Below are positions 44,010 through 55,529 of a stretch of DNA of 64,000 bases, piece by piece; the first letter of the stretch is position 1; every line of letters begins with the position of its first letter. The stretch spans positions 6,708,921 to 6,772,920 of the forward strand of contig NC_054885.1 of the NCBI RefSeq assembly GCF_018320785.1. Reading direction: 5' to 3'. The notes below the pieces were generated by a model, which did not search any database, was not told the origin of the DNA, and saw nothing but the letters and a program-made list of their open reading frames with translations. The position numbers were made by a program, and so were the translations under genes. The stretch is from Cheilinus undulatus. Its lineage: Eukaryota; Chordata; Actinopteri; Labriformes; Labridae.

Positions 44010-44312
44010 AGTTCATTTTTATGGCAAGATTTGTCCTTTATTTAATTTAAAAAATGTTTGGAAATACAGCACTATTTTTCAATATATGTTTACGATATCT
44101 GACAAAAAAAGCTATGCTAGAAAAATGTTTGAGCCAAAGATTTCAGTGATATTATGTTAACAGAGGGTGTATGCACCAGTTTAAGCTCATTTGGCGAACG
44201 CCTCAGCACACAAATCCTGCTCAAACACAGGAGGAGTCCGGTTTATCCACCACATTAGAGGTTCAGTTTCTCCACAGTCCAACCCCTTCATCACATTTCT
44301 CTTGTCTCTCTC
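44010..44312 (-). other. nol12 3'UTR and poly(A) signal
   Basis: The minus strand has AATAAA (TTTATT at 44037-44042 on plus) about 270 nt after the stop. No other candidate is nearer. The 3' end is inferred as just below 44037. Confidence 0.5.
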
Positions 44313-44505
44313 TCAGTCCTGATGATGCCCTCTTTTCCCCGAGTTTCGACGTCTCTGCCACTTGCTGGTCGTCCTGAATCTGTGTCTACCCTCTGCAGCT
44401 CCTGATCTCTTGTCAGTCTGCCGGCCTCGTCCTCCGCCTTCCTGCTTCCCTTTCCTCTTCCTCTTGCTGGTGTAGGTGCTGAGCTGAGCCGTCAGGGAGC
44501 GGATC
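44313..44505 (-). CDS. nol12: nol12 exon 6
   Basis: Residues 170-233 then TGA at 44313-44315. [20 protein letters not shown] corresponds to human ISSLTASLHAHSRKKVKRK. A basic Gly/Arg tail follows. Acceptor CTGCTCCAG|GATCCG. Confidence 0.92.
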
Positions 44506-47500
44506 CTGGAGCAGCGGGGGGAGAGAGAAAGGAAAACAGCTGGAGTTTGAGCAGCTGGAGGATGACATGCAGACACAATGAGAGAACATCTGAAGACCTC
44601 CAGGCCATACCAAGTCACCCCTGTATGATATGTGATGTAGGGTTGTTAGGATATCAGAATCTTATGACTCTTGTACAAATCAAACAAAGTTTGTACCTGT
44701 TTTGACACCATGGCAGGAAAAACAGAAATCTAAGACACACAATATTGGGTAATTTCTTAGTTTGAATCAACATTACAAAAAAAGGCTGTGAGAACATTTG
44801 GCACTTTTTCATTGATGCTGCACAATTAATCAAATTGTAATCGCTATGTCAGCCTTGCAATTACATAATTGCATAAAAGGCTGCAATTTTTCTTTTTTTT
44901 TTTGGTATTAGATATTTCTTCAATGCCTGCAGAGAGGCCATTAAGTTTGCAATAGTGCCACTACTGCACTTTGCAGAAGTACCTTTATTTATTTATTTTT
45001 TTTTAAAGAAAAACTTTATTTTTTGGAAAATATTCAGTTATTTTGTAAACAGTACTTTAAAAACTGAAGGTGTTGTATTTTTTTAGGCTACTTAATATTT
45101 TCATGTTTTAAGTTGAGAAATACAGACTTCATTTTCTGCCTTTTCTTGATAACTAAGCAAGTAGAATATTATATACATTAGATTATATTTGAATATTATG
45201 TAATATTAATTAAAAAACATAAAAAATTTTTATAATAAAAATATAATGATAATATATCAAAAATTATTATTATTATTGTAAGATATTATATATTAATTTT
45301 ATGTCTTTGAATATAATTGTAAATGCACACTACTACCAAACTGCGCAGCACTATTTTTCGATACCATGAGCTTTAAACAAAACATTTTTTGTATGTTTGA
45401 CAGTACCAAAAGTACCCAAGAAATGACAAAAAAGTGCTATTCAAACCAAAAGCTGCCTCCAGCAGACAGAGAGAGAGAGGGTGGTCAGGGTTCAGTGGTG
45501 GGCGATCAACTCAGAGATAAATTAGAGTGAGAGAGTGCCACTAGTTACAAAAAGATCTCTGATACACAGAAATAACATATTATTATCTGAGTATTTTGCA
45601 AAAAAAGCAACTTGTATTTTTTGTTCTATTCAGTAGACAGCAAATACATTCTACTAGTGCTCTTTAAAGTCTCATAAAAATGCACATGTTAATGTTAGTG
45701 ACTGTACATGCAGATAGAGAACAGAGGAGAGAGACAGCAATGTCTCCTGGTCCCTACACATTTCTCTTCACATCCTGGCCTGTGGACTTTAGACATCTCC
45801 ATGCTTCTGCACAGACATTGACAACCATCACCATGTCCTAAATATGTTTTAAATCAGAGACAGAGAGCAGAACCAATGCATCTCTTCTCCAGCCTTAGAG
45901 TGTAGTGCCCCATTTAAAGAAGAATGCAGGCTACAGGAAGATCAGAGAGATGTAGAGTTTTTCTAAAATCATTTGCATGTGAGAGAAAACATATGTCTGC
46001 CTTTTGCATGCAACAAGGAGAAAATAGTCTTCCTAATTCATATTTGACAAGGCCTATGTTGTAAAAACTTACTTTTTGTTCATGACTGGAGTCCCAGCCT
46101 TTCTTGGCATTGCTTTTGTCTTCTCCTCCTCTTCATCTTCCTTCTCTTCATCATCATGCACACCGTTAGCCTCAAAAGCAAAAAGCCAAATAGTTTAATT
46201 GTCATAAAACATGATTCTGCATAATACAAGTCTTTAAAAGTGCCCCATCAAGATGACAACAAATTTTTCAGTCAGTGGGAGAGACAGGGAGTCACAGCCC
46301 TGTGTCTGTTTGTTGAGGATCAGGAGTTACTGGATTTTCAAACTATGTCAGGAAAATATGGCCTAATTCGACAGGACTTTTAAAGGTACCTCCAACTCCG
46401 GCATTATTTTGACAAGAGTGTTAAAGGGTCTCTACCAAGGAATTTCACAGGTATTACACAAACCTTCATTAATGCCTACAAAACAAAAGGTTCAAGAAAG
46501 GTTATAGGTGAATAATACAGGTATATAAATGAATTAAGAGGGAACTCTACATGTAAAAGCCAGATGGGAAAAGGAAATGGGGGTGGCTATTTCCTCTGAG
46601 GACTGGACAAATATGATCAACACACAAATCACCACCACAGCCTCACAATCATGGGGGGAATTTTCATGGAAGAACCTTATCAGATTCTTTATAACACCAA
46701 AACAAAAATCCAGACAATCCAGTGCCCAATTCAGCTGTTGGAGAGAATGTGGTCATTCTTTGGCAGATCATTCACATATATTCTGGCACTGCCCTGTTCT
46801 CAAACCCTTTTTGGAAAATGTTTACACTATTGTTAGAAAGGTCCTCTGCCTCGGTTTTGAATTTACCTGTTTATTTTTTTACTTAAGAAATATAGACACA
46901 AAACTCTCTAGAAATGACAGATACCTCCTCAGAATATTTATGGTAGCAAGCAAAAAGGCCATAACAAGGCGTTGGCTCTGTAGGGATCCACCCACGATTA
47001 GTCAGTGGGCAGGTATAGTAAAAAATATCCAGTGCATGGAAAGTCTGACCTTTTCTCTAAGACTGCAGAAAGAAAAATATGATGCTCTCTGGAAGAAATG
47101 GTAAACATACCTATCACAAAGTGGTGATAACCTATGCTAATCTTTCAATTGAAACAATGCTGATAATGGAAAAATTTGGGCTGATCCACTTGTGTAACCT
47201 TAAGTTTCTAGTGCTCCTACTGTTACGCTGAAAAACTTGTGTGTATTATGTGTTTGTAAGCCTAACAGATTTGTGTGGCTTTAAATTTAATTGTATTTTC
47301 TTTTTTCCCTGTTTAAATCTGTCTGTGACAGAGGTGTTTTGTATTCTTTCATCTTAAAAACTAAAAATAAAGTTATGTAAAAAAAAAAAACAGATGACAA
47401 CAAATTTAACTGTTTACCTGATCTCCTGCAGGTCCGAGCAGGTAAGCCCCTGAGAGGTCCAGATCACTGATGGTGGTCACAGTGACCGTGTGGTTGGGAT

Positions 47501-48830
47501 GATCATACTGCACAGACTCTGTTGTGCTGGTTATCCTGTCCTCCAGGTCATCTTCAGCCTCCTCTGAGAGAGGAGATTGAGAAAGGAAAAAACACAATCA
47601 GCACAGTTTAAGGTTTAAAAGATCAGAAAAATACTCAGAAACAGACTTTTATTCACACTCACCGAGGGCTTCTGTCCTCTCTTTCAGCATCTTAATGTAT
47701 TCTTTATGTCTCTGGAAACAGGACGACATAACAATCAGTGCAGGTTTTAAAAATGTATCCCTTAAATCTTTAAGTCAACCAAAAACCTCTCAGCGCTGCT
47801 GAACGTTTGACTTACTTCTTCTCTGACTCTGATCTGCTCCTCTTTGATTTTCTTTCGAATTTCAGCCACTGCTGCTTTCCTCCGCTCCACCTTTCTTTTA
47901 TGGAAACCAGTTAAATATTCCCTGAGAGGGCACAGAAAAAAAGGTATGAAATAAAGGAAGCCAACGCAGGTTTGGGGTTAATACAGCCAGTTAACAAACT
48001 GTTAAAGGATAAATGTAAAATACAGGACGTTAAGACTGTCCACTACTTCAAACTTTCATACAATTCTGTTAAAAATCAACATCTGTTTGGTTCCACTGCA
48101 ACAAAGATGCTCTAAAACAACCAATGATGGGTAATTTCTTATTTTTACTCCTAAAAGCTTCTGCATACAGTTGAAATTGCACAGAATCATTAAGCGTGCT
48201 CGAAAGAAAGTAAAAATCAAACAATATAAACACCTTTTTGATGGTAGAGTAGTAAATTCATTATGAGCAATGGTAAGACATACATGTAAATAAATGCAAT
48301 AAAATACGTTGACCTATATTGGAAAATATTTCAGTTAACAGGCAACTTTTGGTAAGTACTAACAACCCAGTTCCCAGTATTGGGTGAATGGAGATTCTAT
48401 GATATCAAACAGGGATCGATATCGATAATATATCGACGTTTCAAAGGCAGATATCGTGATAAGTCTAATTTAATGATTATGCTTGTAAAGAGTTACGTTT
48501 ACTAAATTAAAAGCTTTTCCTAATCGGTATAACTGACAATGAGAATACACAATACTAAACGCTTGTACGCTGATATAATTATCAAAATAAAAACCCTTCC
48601 CGGTAGGTCTATTATGTCTATGGGTGAAGGCAGGTCTGTTATTTAGGGTAGTGAAGGCTGAGGCTAAAGAAGCTAACGTGAAAAACATAAAATATAAATG
48701 TTCGTAGTTTATAAACTTACTGTCTGTCTTTGTCGTCAAACATCACGATGCATTTGTTTTCTCTCTTCTTGGATCCGGACTTAAATTTGCCCTTTTTGGA
48801 CGCATTGTTGTGTTTTTTAGAGTTTTTCAT
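44313..48830 (-). CDS. nol12: Nucleolar protein 12 (Nop25 family), six exons
   Basis: NOL12 is a nucleolar RNA-binding protein of the Nop25/Rrp17 family, acting in pre-rRNA processing. Minus-strand exons 48721-48830, 47816-47921, 47663-47711, 47418-47563, 46073-46170 and 44313-44505 join in phase to 702 nt (233 aa plus stop); human is 213 aa. Recognition: [36 protein letters not shown] and [20 protein letters not shown]. Residues 1-36 are Lys/Asn-rich, the middle is the Nop25 domain, and the C-terminus is Arg/Lys-rich (KRKRKGK). Exon 4 lies next to a recent L1 insertion. The next gene downstream is triobp, the same order as in mammals. Confidence 0.95.
44506..46072. other. nol12 intron 5, AT-rich with repeat remnants
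   Basis: Copies of the TAGGGTTGTTAGGATATCAGAATCTT / GGTGTC family occur around 44635-44830 and 45340-45445, and a MITE-type end at about 44815-44890. From about 45140 to 45310 the sequence is almost pure AT. No gene. Confidence 0.45.
46073..46170 (-). CDS. nol12: nol12 exon 5
   Basis: Residues 138-170, an acidic segment ([14 protein letters not shown]) then [12 protein letters not shown]. Acceptor TTTTGAG|GCTAAC, donor AAAAA|GTAAGT. Human is less acidic here. Confidence 0.85.
46267..47391 (+). mobile_element. 5'-truncated L1 retrotransposon inside nol12 intron 4
   Basis: A frame at 46577-47104 has the L1 ORF2 C-terminus ([19 protein letters not shown] and [20 protein letters not shown]). 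Sequence 5' of it is frame-broken, so no protein is possible. A poly(A) tail precedes 47391. A perfect 16-bp target duplication AGATGACAACAAATTT flanks it (46251-46266 and 47392-47407). The orientation is antisense to nol12. The intact tail and duplication indicate a fairly recent insertion. Confidence 0.93.
47418..47563 (-). CDS. nol12: nol12 exon 4
   Basis: Residues 89-137, the most conserved block ([20 protein letters not shown]). Donor GATCAG|GTAAAC. The intron starts at 47417, and 10 bases further a 16-bp target duplication of an L1 begins. Confidence 0.95.
47663..47711 (-). CDS. nol12: nol12 exon 3
   Basis: A 49-nt exon, residues 73-89, [16 protein letters not shown]. Acceptor TGTTTCCAG|AGACAT, donor CCCTCG|GTGAGT. 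Confidence 0.93.
47816..47921 (-). CDS. nol12: nol12 exon 2
   Basis: Residues 37-72, starting [20 protein letters not shown] and ending EEQIRVREE. Acceptor CCTCTCAG|GGAATA, donor GAAGAA|GTAAGT. Confidence 0.94.
47922..48720. other. nol12 intron 1, nothing recognised
   Basis: AT-rich. A short ATCGATATCGATAATATATC block lies at about 48415-48440. No gene. Confidence 0.4.
48721..48830 (-). CDS. nol12: nol12 exon 1
   Basis: ATG at 48830-48828. Residues 1-37, a basic stretch ([15 protein letters not shown]) leading to [11 protein letters not shown], like human VLSFDEEKR. Donor GACAGACA|GTAAGT. Confidence 0.92.
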
Positions 48831-48990
48831 GTTTCACACGTGAGTATACAACACTACTTCCGGCTAACTGTCCAAATGCTTGAGTCCGACTAGAAACAAG
48901 GCACAGAAATGCTAAATAGTTCCGCCTTTGTTTTTGACGTCCAGTTTGTGTCGGTTTCGTCGCCCCCTTGTGGACAAAGCTGTGTGAGTT
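48831..48990 (-). promoter_or_regulatory. nol12 5' region with ETS-like and CTCF-like motifs
   Basis: An ETS-type site (ACTTCCGG on plus, 48856-48863, CCGGAAGT in the gene sense) lies 26 nt upstream of the ATG. CGCCCCCTTGTGG at 48961-48973 fits the CTCF core (CCACNAGGGGGCG). TGACGT at about 48936 is CRE-like. CpG content is higher than in the flanks. These are motif matches, not proof of binding. Confidence 0.55.
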
Positions 48991-49506
48991 ATTCCTTAAC
49001 TGGACAGGACACGAGAAAAATTCTCCTTTTAGGTTGGTGTTCTTCAACAGGCGACCCGCGGACCATATCAGGCCTCCAATATGATTAAATTTAGAAAAAG
49101 TGAGGAAGAAAGAAAGATATGGTTTAAGGGAAAACATCTATATAGCTGTCAAATATAATCCCCCAAACTATCAAAATTGCAACAATTTGATCAGAAATGA
49201 CTTCATCCATTTATTTCAGTAATCCACCTGAGATTAAAAGGGTGAGATAAATTGTGATTAACTAAATAAATCCTGGGATTAATTCAGGGATTAATTCAGG
49301 TCCCTATTATTAATATAACTATATGTTATTTGGACCAAAATATTTTATTTGTTTTAGTTCATTTGAAAGTCTGGCACCCAAAGTGCCTAACCCTAAACAA
49401 AATCTGACCCTTGTGCAAGATTTTCTGGGATGAATTGTTAAATAGAATTCATTTCAATTTGGTGAGACCAGAGGAGAATCTGTGCTCAAGGATTAAAATC
49501 TTTACA
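48991..49506. repeat. Intergenic repeat, partner of 56870-57000
   Basis: GTTCATTTGAAAGTCTGGCA and CAAAATATTTTATTT in this stretch are the inverted equivalents of segments near 56925-56970. It is a dispersed repeat family, class uncertain. Confidence 0.45.
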
Positions 49507-49514
49507 CTTTAGAG

Positions 49515-50647
49515 CAGGGGTTCTCAACCTTTTCAGCCTGTGACCCCCAAAATAAAGGTGCAAGAGACCGCAGACCCCCACTGTACCTGAAGGTGGATGA
49601 ACAGCCGTGCACAATCAAGAAAAGTAACGTGTAGACAAGGCTGCCCATGAGGGGGGCTAAATGGGTGGGCTTTCTGAGGCCCACCAAAATGTGGGGAACC
49701 ATGGAGGTCAGGAAAATCATGGTCAATTGTAAAGTTAAGCTGGGATGTCCATATTGTACATTTAACCTGAATAATTACCACTCACATTGAAAAAAAATAT
49801 TATTTATTTGTGCCAAAATTTAATTAATTAATTTTTTAAACCTTTATTTAACCAGGCTGGTCCCATTGAGATTTAAAAAAGTACAATTTACAAAGCACAA
49901 GGTTTGGATTAAAACCATCTGATTCATATCTGGGGATCAATTGTTTAAATGACCTTCTCAAAAATGTAAATACATTTTCTTAAAAACAGAATTAAAATAG
50001 GTTAAAAATGGTAAAAATTGGTGGAAAGGGTGTTGAAATGGGATTTCAGAGGTAGCAGAAATGGCAAAAATGAGATAAAAGTTGTACAAAATAAGCAAAT
50101 AATAATAATAAAAAAGTGGTCAATGGGGATTAAAAAATAGTCAAAAAGGTTAAAGTGGCAAAAATGGGTGGAAAATTTGGTGAAATGGGAATAAAAATTG
50201 GTTAAAACTAGTGAAAATGGGTTTATTGAATAAGAAAAATTGGCAGAAATGGGGTAAACCAGCAAAAATAGGCATAAAAAACAATGACACGTGGTTAAAA
50301 TGGGTAAAAGCATAGGCGGAAAATGGAAAGAATTGGTTTAGAAGGGACAGAAACTTGGCAGAAAAAAAGCAGTGGAGTTTTAAAGAGTTTTAAATCAACA
50401 TAACAATTCAATCAATTCATTAACAATTCATCAAAATTAACAATTAGTTTCAAGTGGCAAAAATGTGCTTAAATTGTCAAATTTGGTGGGAAAAAGTGAT
50501 AAAAATGGGTTTGAATATGGCAAAATTGGTGTAAAGTGGCAGATGTGTTATTTGAAAAATATTCTCAGTTTTTAAGGCCACTGAAGACCCCCGTCAGTGT
50601 CTCGTGACCCACCAATGGGATCCTGACCCCCATGTTGAGAATCACTG
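49515..50647. mobile_element. Non-autonomous hAT-type element between nol12 and srebf2
   Basis: Ends CAGGGGTTCTCAACC and, inverted, CAGTGATTCTCAACATGG. A perfect 8-bp duplication CTTTAGAG lies at 49507-49514 and 50648-50655. The interior has an 'AAAATGGGTAAAAA'-type array (the reverse complement of the CCATTTTTGCC array), plus a nested LINE-tail-like segment at about 49830-49890 (CTTTATTTAACCAGGCTGGT). No transposase frame. Confidence 0.88.
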
Positions 50648-50744
50648 CTTTAGAGCACTGCAACGCCGTAAGTCATGGAGAAAAAAACCCCAAACAATTA
50701 GAGGACATTTGAATATATCTTGTTTAGTTATGTTCTTTTTTTTG

Positions 50745-50930
50745 TCTGTTATCCTCACACCTATGGGCAATTTAGAGTCGCCAATTATCCTACCAAGCAT
50801 GTGTTTGAAATCGGGAGGAAGTCTGAGTACCAGAACTCACCAGTGCATGAGAAGAACATGCAAACTCCACACAGAAAGGCTCCTGTGAGGTAACGTTGCT
50901 AACCACTGCACCACCGTGCAGCCCTGATCT
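50745..50930 (+). repeat. Common teleost interspersed repeat
   Basis: The block CTATGGGCAATTTAGAGTC .. GAACATGCAAACTCCACACA .. GCTAACCACTGCACCACCGT is a sequence I recognise as widespread in fish genomes (SINE/L2-type tail). A 94-codon frame there is not a gene. Confidence 0.6.
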
Positions 50931-51023
50931 GAACTGTGAAATGCTTTTGTCTTTCTCAGAAGCTGAATTTGTCCTCCATCGCTCACTCACCACCAACATG
51001 ATAAAATCATAAAAAAAGAGATG

Positions 51024-54000
51024 CAAACCTCTGTCGTGTTGTTTTATTATAAAAACAAACATCAAAATTTACACAGAAAAGCAGACGAACACAGAATGAA
51101 GGGAAAGACAAACATGTACAGTCTGTCATGTAACATCATTCAAATGGGAGAAGCTTCTCTTTCTACTCTTCAGGCTTTACCCAGTCGGTGAATGTAATCT
51201 GATGTGATTTAAAGGACTCTAATTTACTCCTCAAGCTGACTCAGAGGACAGAGATCTGGAAATGTGTGAGAGTATTTTAAAAAAGAGCAAAGAAATGACA
51301 GTGTCCATAAAAAACAATCCTAAAATATGAAGCTGATTGTTACTTTTTCAGCAAAATACACAACATCCTTCTTTTAAGATAATCCGTCTGAGCATGTCAG
51401 ACTTAAAGGCTGCAAAAACAATGTCTTCACTGTAAACCTGCCCCCCATCCCCTTAACAAAGCATTAATATTACATTACATCACATAAATTTTAAATAAGA
51501 AAGCCAGAGCACAGAAACAGGAATGCTAGGGTCGCTGTATCATGAATGTGTCAACAATTACAAACAAAAAGCAGATCTGACGAAGGTTTCACAAACATGA
51601 CTCCTCCATCACTCCAAAGGGAGGAAAAACAATAAAATGTTTTCTTACATTACATAAAGGCCATTTTTATTACATCATAAAGTGGGCATCAGTTTCTAAA
51701 AACACCACCTGTCACTTTCATATCTGTCTTTACACAGCGCTCACTTAGATCTACCTTAAAGTGATGCATTATTGAGCATGTTTTCTCAGGTAAAACTCAC
51801 CGACGCTCAGCTCAAAGGAGGTTTACACGAAAATACAGCAGGGATTTTTATGGTTGCCTTGACTTTTTCAGCAGTGGAATCATCACATCGATCAGACCAC
51901 AGCTGCTCTTTTGATTATTAAATTAAAAAACATTGCAGAGCCACATCAGATTTTTGACAGGATTAAAAAAAAAACATAAATATTTATGCGTATATCACTT
52001 TAAGGTTGAGACATCTGTCATCCTCTCCTGCTCAGAGAACAGAAAACTTCAAACGCTAACATCCATGTTTTTTCTTTCATGTATGATGTGCATCTCCTCT
52101 AAAGCTGCAGATAAAGGCTTTCCTGCTGAATCTATGTCTGCTTATCTGTCTATTTACAAACTATATACAGTCACATTATCAGTGTGAATGCAACTACTTT
52201 ATATTTAACATCATGTGGGGACTAGGGTTGTCAAAATGTCCAATACCAAGTGTTTTAAAATGGTGCAATCTGTTGTTGGATGATTGATGGTAGCAAAGAG
52301 TGCCAAAGCTTAAAAAAAATCTACATCTGTCATAAAAGAGGAATGAATAAATTGAAAATGAGGGCAAACACAATGTTTAGAAATGCTGCCAGAGTTTTTA
52401 TGCAATTTACAAAGTGTGCAGGAGTTTGTCTGCAATTTTTGGTCATTAAAATAAAAAAATGCTCAATATTAGATAATGAGGACCTCTATTTTTGTTGCCA
52501 TTATATCCTATAAGGTTCTCACAACAACATATTTTTAAACTTTGATATCATTCTAGTACAAACCAAGCAAAGCCACTTAATCCTATAGAAACAAAAGCTG
52601 AAGCCCCAGACACCTAATAGTTGGCAATTTATTGATTTCCATGCGCAAAAGCTGCAGAAAAGCTCCTTAAACTGTTTAGATTATACAAATATGTAATACA
52701 AAGACATTCCATGCATTTGCTATTCAAACAATAGCTGTGTCCCAATTCAGGAGTAGCTTGACAGCATGGCAGTAAATACAGAAGTCTATGACACTCAATA
52801 TTGGGGAATCTCTTGTTTCTACTTCATATTAAATTCAGAAAAAAATTCCTGCACATCATCAACATCACAAAAGAAGTAGTCACTGCCAGTGTATAGGAGG
52901 GGTCTGGCTGCAGACAGCCTCTCTCAGATGCCCTTCTTGCAGACCAATTCTGTGAGACGCCACTTCACAACAGGATGAAGATACTTGATTTGCTGCCACA
53001 GAGTATTTCCTGTAAAATTATCTTTAGCAATGTAGCTACACAAGCTATGTAGTTATTGTACAATGTAAGCCAATGTAGGTATGTTAGCTTTAGCTAAGTT
53101 AGCTTACATAAGCTACGAAGGCTGCATGTAAGTGTTTTCACGGGTGACAAGCTTTTTCTCTGTAAGCAGACTGTTTAGTCAACTGTATCAGGTATTGTAA
53201 TCAGGTTTGCAGGTTAGCTTTTAAACTTGAACTTTTGGTATCCTAATCCTTACCCTATCCAGAAGTTAGATCCAATTTTATTTTGAAAGTCTACGCTTGT
53301 ATTTCCCTCCCAACAGTGGTGTCTGACAGCAGTGGTCTCTAAAACAGGTGTCTGATAGAGGCGGTCAGCAGCCAGACTGTCTTGAGTGTATCTGCAAATT
53401 TGACAGTAGCTGTGTCCCAATTCAGGAGTAGTATCCTTCTAAAGGCCCAGCATTTTCCCCTTCATTTATCGAATTTTGAAGATTTGTTTTAGGCTTTTAC
53501 ACCTTTATTTTGATAGGAGGCAAACTGAGAAACTGAAGAAAGAGTGAGGAATGACATGCAGGAAAGCAGCCACAAGCTGGATTTGATCCCAGGGCTCAAG
53601 GACAACAGTCTCTGTATTTGAGGGAGTAGACACTGATTACTTAAACTGAAACGGCATTACTGTGGGGCACTGATGGCCTAGCTGTTATGTGCCAGCCTGT
53701 GGCTCCTTTCCTGCATTTCTCTCCTCCACTCTCATCTCTGTTTCTGACAATCCACTGTCTTTCTCTCAAGAATAAGAGGCATAATGAGTCCATTAAATAT
53801 GTTTTCAAAGAAAAAAAAATGAAACTAGTCTTCCAAGCAGGCAACTTGGGTTTTAAGTCTGGCCTGTGGCCCCTTTCCTACATGTCATTCACCATCTCTC
53901 AACCTGATTTTTGACACTATCCTCTCTTAACAAAGGCAAAAAAGGCCCAAGAATAAATCTTTAAAAAATGCATGATTCGGTCATTTAAGAGACTGCCATG

Positions 54001-55311
54001 TTGTTGATTTGGGCGCACTGCATCTTGGGATATGTTGGGTCATGAAGGCTGCACTAAATAGATCCCTCATGGCCCACAGAAACACATTCATTCACATCAT
54101 ACTTGAAGTATGAAGGCTGCATACCCTGAATTGGGACACAGCAGTTCCCTCACGGTCTCTCTTGCAGCAGAAAATACAACTCTACTTTAAATTTAGATAC
54201 TTTTCAATTCTATCGATCAATGAAATACCATAGATTGCATCATTTTGAATCAGTCAGCATCAAAAAAAAGTACTGAAAACTTGACAACCCTAGTACTTAA
54301 ACAGAAACTGATGTTTGATTTTTACTACTATCCTCTCTAACTTTAAAATCCTGGTGTTGTGACAGCCCTATTGTGCATGTGAGTATTTGTGTAGGTAGGT
54401 ATTAATAAGCTCAAAGGCTTCTGATTGGCTGCTTTCCTCTGTTTTTTTCATGTTTTATTTACTAAAATCATACAAAATCCACTTGTTTCCTAGTTTTTTT
54501 GTGAGCATGCCAGCAGCAGTTGTCCGTCACTCTTACAATTCTGCAAAGCAAGCGAAAAAACTTTCCTGCCACGTCCTAAAGTCTAAATAAAGCAGCTCAG
54601 TGACGTTTCATTAAAAGGATGTAGCTGTGAATCAATGCATCACTTCAACTCGTCAGTTTCAGGACAACTGATGGGCGTCTGAATATTCTAATTTTTCTCC
54701 ACTGTACAGTTCTAGACTTGTACAGAGTATGAGGTAGATAAGAAGAGACACTCGTCAGCGCTGTGTTGGTAAAATAAGCTTGTGTGTCAGTCTACATCCT
54801 TCAGCACAGCCATGCATCGCAGACCTTAAATTCACTGAGGCCTTTAATGGAAGCTTGCAGGTTAAATGAGACGATACACAGTTATTGAAGCACTCACACT
54901 GCTGTGTGCCAGTAATGATTGTACATCTACAGCTAGTCAATGCACTGCTGCATCACATTAACTTCACCAGCTAGGATAGAATGGTCCCTTTTCCCTGATT
55001 TTCCTTATTGAGTATTATCGTTTAAATAAGCCAGTATGGTTCCTTTAATGACCAGAAGGTGGCATGATTGTGCTGCAATAATTAATGTAAGTATTAAAGG
55101 TGCAAATCTGCAGCCATAGAGAGTTTCTGAAGCCGTGGATATGGAGCTGTGACAGTAAAATGAGCTGTCTGTAAACGTGAAAGTCTCATAACTCATGGTC
55201 CTTAAACAGTTTGAGTGAAGGTGGAATAAAGTGAATGAGTAGTTTGTTTCTTCACTGATGATAGCAGAATTTCACAAGCCTTAATAACAGTGTGTCTGAA
55301 TGTGTGTGCGT
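51024..55311 (-). other. Probable srebf2 3'UTR (long, with inserted repeats)
   Basis: The srebf2 stop is at 55312. A minus-strand AATAAA (TTTATT at 51043-51048) gives a possible 3' end near 51.0 kb, making the UTR about 4.3 kb. The sequence from about 51060 to 52220 and from 54400 to 55311 looks unique. Between them there are repeat copies (52220-52730, 54180-54370) and SINE pieces (53500-53965). A nearer poly(A) site may be used (TTTATT at about 51665 and 54456). Confidence 0.45.
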
Positions 55312-55529
55312 TCAGGAGGCAGCGATGGTCGTGCCCCCGCTTAGCCGCAGCAGGATCTGCTGACAGTCCTGCAGCGATCGCCGGTCTCCCACGCGCTCCA
55401 GGGTGCGTTTGGCCTCAGCTAGGAGTCGTGCTCTGTGCCCGGGCGGGGTCAGCAGAGGGAGGGGCAGGTGGCGACACGCCAGCAGGATGGCATGGGCCCT
55501 CTCTCTCTCACCCACGATACACTCACCCT
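55312..55529 (-). CDS. srebf2: srebf2 last coding exon
   Basis: Frame [20 protein letters not shown] .. [20 protein letters not shown] .. GGTTIAAS, stop TGA at 55312-55314. Acceptor TTCCTGCAG|AGGGTG. Confidence 0.94.

Noticed and set aside
46577-47104. 175-codon plus-strand frame in nol12 intron
   Set aside because: It is the C-terminal end of L1 ORF2 in a truncated insertion with poly(A) tail and target duplication. Upstream frames carry stops.
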